A DNA stretch of 64,000 nt from an uncultured Myxococcales bacterium. GTDB lineage: Bacteria; Myxococcota_A; UBA9042; DTJE01. Below the pieces are notes generated by a model. The model did no database searches, had not been told where the DNA came from, and saw only the letters and a program-made list of their open reading frames with translations. Location of the stretch: positions 62,001 to 126,000 of the forward strand of contig CALJUR010000036.1 in assembly GCA_937975765.1 (NCBI GenBank). Reading direction: 5' to 3'. Position numbers and translations under genes: made by a program. The number at the start of each line of letters is the position of its first letter. Position 1 is the stretch's first letter. Shown here one piece after another: positions 1 to 7,027 of this stretch.

Positions 1-2
1 TC

Positions 3-773
3 CTCCTGCAGCACCCCACCCTCATCGTGCGGCACCCGACTGGCAAGATCCCCTACGTGGTCGTGGGCTTCCCGGGGAACGTGGCCACCTACAACGGCAT
101 CAACGCAGCGGGGATCTCGTGCGGGTCCAACCAGAACCATGCGAAGCCCGAAGAACTGGGCCGCGCCGGCCGTTCGGAGATCCAGATGCTGAACGAGATC
201 CTCGCGAACGCGACCAGCCTGGCCGACATCGAGGCCTTCTTCGCCACCGAGGAGCGCACGGTCGGCAACAACCTGGTCTTCGCGGACGGGGACCACGACA
301 CCGGCGCCGTGTTCGAGATGACGAAGTACCACCTGGCCCAGCGGAAGATGGACGCGACGGGCGTCGTCTTCGCGACGAACCACTACATCGTGCCCGACAT
401 GGTGCAGTACGGCGTCGAGGTGCCGGCCGGGAAGTCCACGAGGTCGCGCTTTGCGCGGCTGGAGGAACTGCTGCTGCCCGACGGCCGCGAGACCCTGTAC
501 GGGACGCTGGACCTCGCCAGTGCCGTGACGGTGCTGCGGGACCGCTACAACCCGCTGACGATGGTGACGGCGCCCGAGGACGCCTTCGACGACCAGGGCA
601 CCATCGCCAACAACGGGTGCGTCTACTCGATCGTGTTCGCGCCGAAGCGCCGCGCCTTCTGGCTGGCCTCGGGCGACCTGCCGATCCCGATGAACCCCTA
701 CCAGGGCTTCACGCTGGACGAACTGTTCGGCGACCCGGACGCCCCGGCCCCGGACCCCGCGCAGATCCCCTGA
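3..773 (+). CDS. C45-type Ntn hydrolase / penicillin acyltransferase-like protein, 5'-truncated
   Basis: The frame is open from the left edge, so the N-terminus lies outside the window. About 256 residues are visible. The stretch YNGINAAGISCGSN and the later TNHY segment resemble the C45 family (acyl-CoA:6-aminopenicillanate acyltransferase and choloylglycine-hydrolase relatives), which are N-terminal-nucleophile hydrolases acting on amide bonds. The nucleophilic Cys that would become the mature N-terminus is upstream and not visible, so activity and any signal peptide cannot be judged. The C-terminal part (FAPKRRAFWLASGDLP) matches the strand that closes this fold in related proteins. It ends with a Pro/Asp-rich tail. 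An 80-bp gap separates it from the next operon on the same strand. The substrate is unknown. Confidence 0.65.
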   Translation, partial: LLQHPTLIVRHPTGKIPYVVVGFPGNVATYNGINAAGISCGSNQNHAKPEELGRAGRSEIQMLNEILANATSLADIEAFFATEERTVGNNLVFADGDHDTGAVFEMTKYHLAQRKMDATGVVFATNHYIVPDMVQYGVEVPAGKSTRSRFARLEELLLPDGRETLYGTLDLASAVTVLRDRYNPLTMVTAPEDAFDDQGTIANNGCVYSIVFAPKRRAFWLASGDLPIPMNPYQGFTLDELFGDPDAPAPDPAQIP

Positions 774-853
774 AAACCGCGAGGGGATCCCGACCTTCGA
801 ATCCCGCGGCCGGGATGGGCTATACTCGGAGCCCCGGCAGCCGGGAGAGGTGG

Positions 854-1066
854 ATGGCAAGGCGGGTTGCGGTGGTGCTGGGTGCGATGCTGCTGGCGGG
901 CTGTGCCGGCCCGCAGGCCCGCGAGGAGTGCCGGCAGCGCGTGCGGGACTGCATGGCCGGCTGCCCGGCCAACCTGGTCGATCGCCCCACCGAACGAGGC
1001 TTCGTGTCGCCGGCGGACACCCGTTCCGAGTGCGAGCGCCGCTGCGAGGAGATGTGCATCCCATGA
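854..1066 (+). CDS. small cysteine-rich lipoprotein
   Basis: This 70-residue protein has a short basic start (MARRVAVV), a hydrophobic core and a lipobox LLAGC, so it is predicted to be lipidated at Cys17. The mature part carries seven further Cys residues spaced as CxxxxxxCxxxC and CxxxCxxxC, suggesting disulfides or a metal site in the periplasm. The ATG at 854 follows a purine-rich GAGAGG. The stop overlaps the start of the histidine kinase gene (ATGA), so the two are probably translationally coupled. It could be a sensor partner for the kinase, but that is inference from position only. No family is recognised. Confidence 0.7.
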   Translation: MARRVAVVLGAMLLAGCAGPQAREECRQRVRDCMAGCPANLVDRPTERGFVSPADTRSECERRCEEMCIP

Positions 1067-2940
1067 CCGAGCCGGTCCTCGACCTGGAGACCGGGCCCCG
1101 CACCGGAACCGTCGCCGACGAGGTGCTGAAGGCCATCCTGCGCGGCGCGGCCAAGCTGCTGGGCTGCACTTCCGCGACCCTGGTGCAGGCGGACGAAAGG
1201 GCGCGGATGCTGCGGCTGCGCGTGGGCACCTTCCAGTCCTCCTACCCGGCGCTGGCCGAGGCCGAGGCGGTGCTGGGCTCGGTGCAGGCGCTGGAGGTGC
1301 CGTTCGACGACGCGACGGGGTGCAAGGTCTTCGCGGCATGGCGCGACCGGCAGGTCCTGGAGTGCTCCACGCTGGTGGAACTGGCGGAGGGGGTGTTCCC
1401 GCGCGAGATCCTGGAGTACGTCGACTCGATGCTGGGCGAGCACCGCTTCATCTTCGTGCCGATCCTGGGCGACGGGCGGGCGCACGGCGTCATCATCTTC
1501 GAGAAGCCCGGAACCCGGCCCTTCAGCCTGCAGCAGCGGGAACTGCTGGTGCTGTACGCGCAGCGGCTGGGGGAGATCCTGGCGCGGCCCGACGGCACGG
1601 GCGCCGTTGCGGGTTCGGACGTGCCGCTGGACGCCCGCCTGCTGGTCGACCGGACGGGAACGGTCGCCGGTGCGGACGAGGCGGGACGGCGGCTGCCGGA
1701 GGCGGTTGCCCGGTCGCTGGTGCAGGAGGCCTCCGCCGTGCTGGCCCAGGGCGAGGGGCCGGCGTGCGTGACCCTGGCGGGAATCGAGGGTCGGGCGACC
1801 GTCGATGCCGAGGTCGTGCCGCTGCAGGTGCGGGGCGAGACGATGGTCCTGGTCACGGCGGGGCTGGGCGGGCGGCCGGGGCGCGCGGGGGACCGGCTGG
1901 TGCGGCTGGCCCTGGGCCGTTACCAGGCCTCGCTGACGGTGGACCTGGACCTGCGCATCACGTCGTGCAACAGCGACGCCGAACGCCTGTTCGGCGCGGA
2001 GCCCGGCGGGCTGGTGGACCAGAATGTCGGCGTCCTGTTCGTCCAGCCCAGCGACGTGCAGGGCATCCTGAACCGGCAGGTGCTGTTCGTCAGCCACGGC
2101 TACGTCGAGGAGGGCGCGCCGCTGCGACGGTCCGACGGCTCGACGTTCGACGGGCGCGTCGAGGCGCTGCTGCTGGCCGACGACGCGGACCGGGCAGTGG
2201 GGTTCCTGGTGCGCATGCGCGAGAACACCGTACCGGAGGCCACGGACGCCACGCGGGAGATGGACCGGCTGATGCGCCAGGAACGCCTGGCGACGATGGG
2301 CGAAATGGCGGCCCAACTGGCCCATGAGATCCGGAACCCGCTGCTGGCGATCGGCGCGACGGTGCAGGCCCTGGCGACGGACCCGAAGGGCGACGGCGAC
2401 ACCCGCGAACTGCTGGCGATGGTCGGCGGCGAGGTGACGCGGCTGGACATGCTGCTGCGGGACTACCTGTCGATGGCGGCCCGAAACAACGCGACGATGG
2501 AGAGCGTCGACCTGGCGGACCTGGCGGGAGAGGTGCTGGCCGTGCTGCGCCACTCGCCCCGGGCCGCGGGCCGGGCGCTGGACCTGGAGGTCCCGGAGGA
2601 TCTGCGCCTGCGGGCGGACCCGGACGGGCTGCGGCACGTCCTGTTCAACCTGCTGTCGAACGCCATCGAGGCGACGCCGTCCGGCGGGCGCGTGGTGGTT
2701 CGCGGGGCCGCGGCGGGCGCCGAGGTGGAACTGCACGTCGAGGACACGGGGCCCGGGCTGGGCGTCGAGCCGTCGCGGTGCTTCGAGGCGTTCTTCACGA
2801 CGAAGAAGAACGGCACGGGACTGGGGCTGTCGGTGGTGCGCCAGGTCGTCGAGGCGCACGGCGGTCGCGTGTCCCTGTCGAACCGGCAGGAGGGCGGGTG
2901 CCGCGCGACGGTGATCCTGCCCCGGAGGATCTTCGAATGA
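1063..2940 (+). CDS. GAF/PAS sensor histidine kinase
   Basis: A 625-residue sensor kinase with no obvious membrane segment, so probably cytoplasmic. Residues about 15-190 look like a GAF domain and about 280-395 like a PAS domain (ITSCNSDAERLFG start). A HisKA domain follows with the phospho-acceptor His near residue 421 in LAHEIRNP. The HATPase domain has an N box (LLSNAIEAT), G1 (DTGPGLG) and G2 (GTGLGLSVV). It should autophosphorylate and pass phosphate to the response regulator encoded next, with which it overlaps by ATGA. The architecture resembles NtrB/AtoS-type kinases that partner sigma-54 activators. The ligand of the GAF/PAS part cannot be read from sequence. Confidence 0.92.
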   Translation: MTEPVLDLETGPRTGTVADEVLKAILRGAAKLLGCTSATLVQADERARMLRLRVGTFQSSYPALAEAEAVLGSVQALEVPFDDATGCKVFAAWRDRQVLECSTLVELAEGVFPREILEYVDSMLGEHRFIFVPILGDGRAHGVIIFEKPGTRPFSLQQRELLVLYAQRLGEILARPDGTGAVAGSDVPLDARLLVDRTGTVAGADEAGRRLPEAVARSLVQEASAVLAQGEGPACVTLAGIEGRATVDAEVVPLQVRGETMVLVTAGLGGRPGRAGDRLVRLALGRYQASLTVDLDLRITSCNSDAERLFGAEPGGLVDQNVGVLFVQPSDVQGILNRQVLFVSHGYVEEGAPLRRSDGSTFDGRVEALLLADDADRAVGFLVRMRENTVPEATDATREMDRLMRQERLATMGEMAAQLAHEIRNPLLAIGATVQALATDPKGDGDTRELLAMVGGEVTRLDMLLRDYLSMAARNNATMESVDLADLAGEVLAVLRHSPRAAGRALDLEVPEDLRLRADPDGLRHVLFNLLSNAIEATPSGGRVVVRGAAAGAEVELHVEDTGPGLGVEPSRCFEAFFTTKKNGTGLGLSVVRQVVEAHGGRVSLSNRQEGGCRATVILPRRIFE

Positions 2941-4373
2941 CCGAGGCCAATCCGAACCGCGGTGCGGGTGGCGACGCCTTCCGGGTCCTGGTGGTGGACG
3001 ACGAGGTGCTGTACGCCCGGGCGCTGGCCCGGGAGATCGCCCGGCACGGGGCCGCGTGCGACGTCGTCCACACCGCGGCCGACGCGATCGCCAGCGCGTC
3101 GAAGGGGCGCTACGGCGCGATCCTGCTGGACCACAAGCTGCCCGACGACGACGGCATCCGGATCGTGCCGGTCCTGCGGGCGCGCCAGCCGGACGCCGCG
3201 GTCATCGTGATGACGGCCTTCGAGGCCATCCCGAACGCCATCCAGGCGATTCGGCAGGGCGCCGAGGACTACCTGGTCAAGCAGACGTCGGTGAAGCCGA
3301 TCGTGGACAAGGTCCTGGAGGTGCGGCGGCGCGGGCAGGTGCGCCCGGCCTCCGGCGAGGAGCACGCGCCCGCATGCGGGCTGCTGGGGAACTCCCCCGC
3401 GATCGAGGCGGTTCGCGAGCAGTTGCGCCGGGTCGGCGGGAGGCCGGACACGACGGTGCTGCTGACCGGCGAGACGGGGTCTGGCAAGGAGGTCGCCGCG
3501 CGCTTCCTGCACGAGGCGTTCGCAGCGAAGGACAGCCCGTTCATCCCGGTGGACTGCGTGGCGCTGCCGGGGACGCTGGTGGAGAGCCTGCTGTTCGGGC
3601 ACGAGAAGGGGGCCTTCACCGGCGCGGACCGGGCGGTCACCGGGGCCTTCGAAGCGGCAGGCGAGGGGACGCTGTTCCTGGACGAGATCGGCGAGATGGA
3701 CCTGGCGCTGCAGGGCAAGTTGCTGCGCGTGCTGGAGTCGCGGGAGTTCTCCCGGGTGGGGTCGGTCAAGCGCCTTCCGGTGCGGGCACGCGTGGTGGCG
3801 GCGACGCACCGGGACCTCCTGGAACTGGCGCATGCCGGCAGTTTCCGGTTCGACCTGTACCAGCGCCTGTCGGTCTTCCCGGTCCGCCTGCCGCCGCTGC
3901 GCGACCGTGGCGACGACGCCCTGCTGCTGGCCCAGCACTTCGTCGACCAGGTCTGCCGGCGGATGGGACGCAGGCCCGAGCCGCTGCCGAAGGACGTGGA
4001 GGAGTGCCTGCGCGCCTGGGACTTTCCGGGCAACGTGCGGGAACTGAAGAACGTCATCGAGCGCGCCCTGATCCTGGGCGACTCGGGCCGCGTGGAACTG
4101 AGGAACCTGCCCGAGCGCGTGCTGCGCGGGGACGGGGTCGACGTGCCGATCCCGGCGGGGACGATGCCGGTGGACTTCGTGCCCGGCGTGGACACGCTGG
4201 AGACCGTGGAGCGGCGCATGATCCGGGAGGCCCTGGACCGGGCGGGCGGCGTGAAGGCCGAGGCCGCGCGCCTGCTGGGCATCAGCCGCTTCCGGCTGCT
4301 GCGGCGGCTGGACCGCCTGGGCATGAAGGAGGGCGGTGGCCTGGCGTCAGGGCCCCGCGGAGGTGACGAATGA
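2937..4373 (+). CDS. sigma-54-dependent response regulator (NtrC family)
   Basis: A 478-residue NtrC-type activator. The receiver domain (about residues 15-130) has the acidic pair VVDDE and the phosphorylatable Asp in LLDHKLPDDDG. The AAA+ domain (about 145-375) shows Walker A GETGSGKE, the sigma-54 contact loop GAFTGA and Walker B LFLDEIGEMD. The C-terminus (about 430-470) is a Fis-type helix-turn-helix (AEAARLLGISRFRLLRRL). It would activate sigma-54 promoters when phosphorylated by the adjacent kinase. The gene overlaps the kinase stop and the aroF start by ATGA, so all are probably one transcript. Target promoters were not identified in the window. Confidence 0.95.
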   Translation: MTEANPNRGAGGDAFRVLVVDDEVLYARALAREIARHGAACDVVHTAADAIASASKGRYGAILLDHKLPDDDGIRIVPVLRARQPDAAVIVMTAFEAIPNAIQAIRQGAEDYLVKQTSVKPIVDKVLEVRRRGQVRPASGEEHAPACGLLGNSPAIEAVREQLRRVGGRPDTTVLLTGETGSGKEVAARFLHEAFAAKDSPFIPVDCVALPGTLVESLLFGHEKGAFTGADRAVTGAFEAAGEGTLFLDEIGEMDLALQGKLLRVLESREFSRVGSVKRLPVRARVVAATHRDLLELAHAGSFRFDLYQRLSVFPVRLPPLRDRGDDALLLAQHFVDQVCRRMGRRPEPLPKDVEECLRAWDFPGNVRELKNVIERALILGDSGRVELRNLPERVLRGDGVDVPIPAGTMPVDFVPGVDTLETVERRMIREALDRAGGVKAEAARLLGISRFRLLRRLDRLGMKEGGGLASGPRGGDE

Positions 4374-5473
4374 AGGACCCGCGGCAGGATCCCCCGGACA
4401 CGGACGAGATCGCCGGCCTGCGCGCGCGCATCGGCGAGGTCAACCGGGGCATGCTGGGGCTGCTGAACCAGCGGGCGGAACTGGTGCTGAAGATCCGCGA
4501 GGCCAAGGAACGCATGGGCCTGCCGCTGTTCGCGCCCGAGCGCGAGCAGGAGATGCTGGACGCCCTGCTGCGGGACAACCCGGGCCCCTTCAGCGACTCC
4601 ACCTTGCGCCACCTGTTCGTGGAGATCTTCCGGGCCTCGCTGGACCTGATGCAGGTCCAGGCCAGCCGGGGGCTGCAGGTGTCCCGGCGCCCGGGGTTGC
4701 CGGACGTGGTGATCCAGGCCGCGGGGGCGACGCTGGGCGGGCCGGTCCCGGTGATCGTCGCGGGGCCGTGTGCCGTGGAGAGCGAGGAGCAGGTCGAGGA
4801 GGTGGCGGCGGCGCTGTCGAAGATGGGCGTCCGCTTCCTGCGCGCCGGCGCGTGGAAGCCGCGGACCTCGCCTTACGAGTTCCAGGGGCTGGGCGTGGAA
4901 GGGGCGCGGTACCTGGCCGCGGCGGGACGTCGGCACGGGATGGCCACGGTGACCGAGGTAGTGGACGCGCGATCGGCCGAGGACGCCGCCGCGCTGGTGG
5001 ACATCCTGCAGGTCGGCACCCGCAACATGTCCAACTTCGAGCTGCTGAAGACGGTCGCGGGGCTGGGTCGCCCGGTGCTGCTGAAGCGCGGGTTCGCGGC
5101 CACGATCGAGGAGTACCTGAAGGCGGCCGAGTACGTGGCGGCGGCGGGCAACGACCAGGTCATCCTGTGCGAGCGCGGGATCCGGACCTTCGAACGCGCC
5201 ACCCGCTTCACGCTGGACGTGTCCGCGGTGCCGATCCTGCGCCAGGAGAGCCGCCTGCCCGTGCTGGTGGACGTCAGCCACGCGGCGGGACGGCGGGACC
5301 TGCTGCCGGCCCTGGCCCGGGCGGCGCTGGCCGCCGGGGCGTCCGGCGTGATGGTCGAGGTGCACCCGCGTCCCGACCTGGCCCTGTCCGACGCCCGCCA
5401 GCAACTGGACTTTGCCGCCTTCGCCTCGCTGCTGCAGGCCGTCCAGCCGTTCCTGTCCGGCCCCTGCCGCTGA
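4370..5473 (+). CDS. aroF: bifunctional chorismate mutase / DAHP synthase (type I beta)
   Basis: A 367-residue cytoplasmic enzyme of aromatic amino acid synthesis. Residues about 12-90 form an AroQ-type chorismate mutase helix domain (LRARIGEVNRGMLGLLNQRAE). Residues about 100-367 form a DAHP synthase that condenses phosphoenolpyruvate and erythrose-4-phosphate: VIVAGPCAVES, GAWKPRTSPYEFQG, LQVGTRNMSNFELL, LLKRG and DVSHAAGRRDLL are family hallmarks. The N-terminal mutase is the known feedback-sensing module in Bacillus-type enzymes. It starts at the ATG overlapping the regulator stop. Being last in a two-component operon is unusual for this enzyme. Its final 159 bp, plus 17 bp beyond the stop, are duplicated downstream at 5620-5795. 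Confidence 0.95.
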   Translation: MKDPRQDPPDTDEIAGLRARIGEVNRGMLGLLNQRAELVLKIREAKERMGLPLFAPEREQEMLDALLRDNPGPFSDSTLRHLFVEIFRASLDLMQVQASRGLQVSRRPGLPDVVIQAAGATLGGPVPVIVAGPCAVESEEQVEEVAAALSKMGVRFLRAGAWKPRTSPYEFQGLGVEGARYLAAAGRRHGMATVTEVVDARSAEDAAALVDILQVGTRNMSNFELLKTVAGLGRPVLLKRGFAATIEEYLKAAEYVAAAGNDQVILCERGIRTFERATRFTLDVSAVPILRQESRLPVLVDVSHAAGRRDLLPALARAALAAGASGVMVEVHPRPDLALSDARQQLDFAAFASLLQAVQPFLSGPCR

Positions 5474-5490
5474 CCTGCGCCAGCCGCTCC
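5315..5490 (+). repeat. direct repeat copy 1 (3' end of aroF)
   Basis: A 176-bp segment that matches 5620-5795 at 168 of 176 positions by manual alignment. It covers the last codons of aroF, its stop (5471-5473) and a further 17 bp. The first five differences all fall in aroF codons at third positions and are synonymous. In this copy the downstream convergent aminotransferase stop, present in copy 2 as cta at 5780-5782, reads ctg. Confidence 0.95.
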
Positions 5491-5617
5491 AATTCGGGGA
5501 CAGTCACCATTATTGGAGGCCTAACCTGCCGTAGTTCCTGGAATCTGTGATCCGGTCCATCAATCTGAAGTATTTTCAGCCAGTTACGTATTGAATAATG
5601 GTGACTGTCCCCAAATT
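5491..5617. mobile_element. 127-bp MITE/REP-like inverted-repeat element
   Basis: The arms 5491-5514 and 5594-5617 are inverted copies of each other with one mismatch in 24; the shared core is GGGGACAGTCACCATTATT. The roughly 79-bp interior is clearly richer in A+T than the flanks and holds no gene. The size, terminal inverted repeats and lack of coding capacity fit a miniature inverted-repeat or REP-type non-autonomous element. Similar GGGGACAGTCACC ends are, from memory, associated with IS200/REP-associated tyrosine transposases, but no transposase is present here. It abuts copy 1 of the flanking direct repeat exactly and lies 2 bp before copy 2. Confidence 0.75.
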
Positions 5618-5619
5618 AC

Positions 5620-5795
5620 GCCCGGGCGGCGCTGGCCGCCGGGGCGTCCGGCGTGATGGTCGAGGTGCACCCGCGTCCCGACCTGGCCCTTTCGGACGCC
5701 CGCCAGCAACTGGATTTCGCCGCCTTCGCCTCGCTGCTGCAGGCCGTCCAGCCGTTCCTTTCCGGCCCCTGCCGCGGACCTACGCCAGCCACTCC
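5620..5795 (+). pseudogene. duplicated 3' fragment of aroF (direct repeat copy 2)
   Basis: A copy of 5315-5490 with eight substitutions. The coding part stays in frame and encodes the same peptide as the aroF C-terminus (GVMVEVHPRPDLALSD and onward), but the aroF stop TGA has become GGA at 5776-5778. It has no start or N-terminal part, so it is a gene fragment. Its last 16 bp contain the stop of the convergent aminotransferase gene, so this copy marks the original aroF/aminotransferase junction. Confidence 0.85.
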
Positions 5796-6985
5796 AGCAG
5801 CCGGTCGACGTCCGCGGCGTCGTGCCAGCCGTGCAGGGCGATGCGCAGGTAGCCCTCGCGGACGGAGGCGTGGATGCTGCGGCGCGTCCCGTCGGCCAGG
5901 CGGTCGAACAGGAAGGCGGGGTCCTTCGATCCCTTGTGCAGGGACAGGATCGGGCCCAGCCGGCCCGACGCCCACAGGGGTTCCAGCCGGTCGGCCTCGC
6001 CGGGCCAGGCCGGAAGGTCCCGCAGCCCCGCGATCAGCAGGCCCTGCAGCGCGCGCACGTGGGCCGCGATCCTCGCCATCCCCGCCTGGCCCAGGATCGC
6101 CAGCGACTCGCCCAGCACGGCGGCGCCCAGCAGGTTGTAGTTGCCGGGCTCCAGGCGACGCCCGTCGGGCAGCCACTGCCGGTCCAGGTCCGTCCCAGGC
6201 CGCGCCCACCGCGAGAAGTCTTCCACCGACAGCCACGAACCCGCCGGCACCAGGCGTTCGCGGAAGCCGGGGGCGGTCCACAGGAAGCCCTGGCCCGCGG
6301 GCCCCAGCAGCCCCTTGTGCCCGCCGGTCACGAACGCCGACACCCCGCGCAGGTCGGGCGTGCCGGTGCCCGCGCCCTGGATCCCGTCCACGACCAGGAA
6401 GACGCCGCGTCCCGCGCACATCTCGGCCAGCCGCGCCAGGTCCAGCGCCAGGCCGTCCTGGAAGCGGACCCACGACACCGTCAGCACGCGCGTTGCCGGT
6501 CCCAGCGCCGCCTCCAGCCGGTCCTCGGGCCGGTCCTCGGCGCGAACCGGGGCCGATTCCCACGCCGCCGCACCCGCCTGGTGCCCCTGCCACAGCGGCA
6601 CCTCGCGAAAGGCCACGCCCCGGGCCTGGAGCGACTTCCAGGGCCAGGCATTCGCCGGGAACTCGCCCAGCGGGGCCACGACCTCGTCCCCCGGCTGGAA
6701 GGGGAAGGCGTGCGCGATCATCGACAGGCCCGACGAGGTGCTCTGGGTCAGCGAGACGTCCGCGGCGTCGCCATCCAGCAGCCTCGCGGCGCCCCGGCGC
6801 ACCCGGTCCGGCAGGCCCACGACGTCGCGGGTGAAGTCCGAGTCCCAGGGGTGGGCCTCCAGGTCCAGCATCCGTCTGCCCGCCTCGATCGCCGCACGCG
6901 GCACGGGCCCCTCGGCGCAGTGCATCACCCACAGCAGGTCCGGCGGCAGGTCGAAGAGGTCGCGAGCCAGGGGGGGATTGGACAC
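5780..6985 (-). CDS. class V aminotransferase (PLP-dependent, cysteine desulfurase/epimerase-like)
   Basis: A 401-residue fold-type I PLP enzyme. The Schiff-base Lys is in VTGGHKGLLG, and the cofactor-Asp region is VVDGIQGAG. TQSTSSGLSMIAHAF is the phosphate-binding segment, and the C-terminal region with SVREGYLRIALHGWH matches class V members that include isopenicillin N epimerase and SufS-like proteins. There is no Cys in the loop where cysteine desulfurases carry their persulfide, so a desulfurase role is doubtful and the substrate is open. It is convergent with aroF. The upstream gene on the same strand starts a different unit about 40 bp away. Confidence 0.85.
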   Translation of the reverse strand: MSNPPLARDLFDLPPDLLWVMHCAEGPVPRAAIEAGRRMLDLEAHPWDSDFTRDVVGLPDRVRRGAARLLDGDAADVSLTQSTSSGLSMIAHAFPFQPGDEVVAPLGEFPANAWPWKSLQARGVAFREVPLWQGHQAGAAAWESAPVRAEDRPEDRLEAALGPATRVLTVSWVRFQDGLALDLARLAEMCAGRGVFLVVDGIQGAGTGTPDLRGVSAFVTGGHKGLLGPAGQGFLWTAPGFRERLVPAGSWLSVEDFSRWARPGTDLDRQWLPDGRRLEPGNYNLLGAAVLGESLAILGQAGMARIAAHVRALQGLLIAGLRDLPAWPGEADRLEPLWASGRLGPILSLHKGSKDPAFLFDRLADGTRRSIHASVREGYLRIALHGWHDAADVDRLLEWLA

Positions 6986-7027
6986 GGCAGGACTCCGGGA
7001 AAGGCCCGGAAGGATTGTAACCCCTGC

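Noticed and set aside
5780..6985. Naming the aminotransferase as a cysteine desulfurase
   Set aside because: The loop that carries the persulfide Cys in desulfurases has no Cys and no Suf/Isc partner is nearby.
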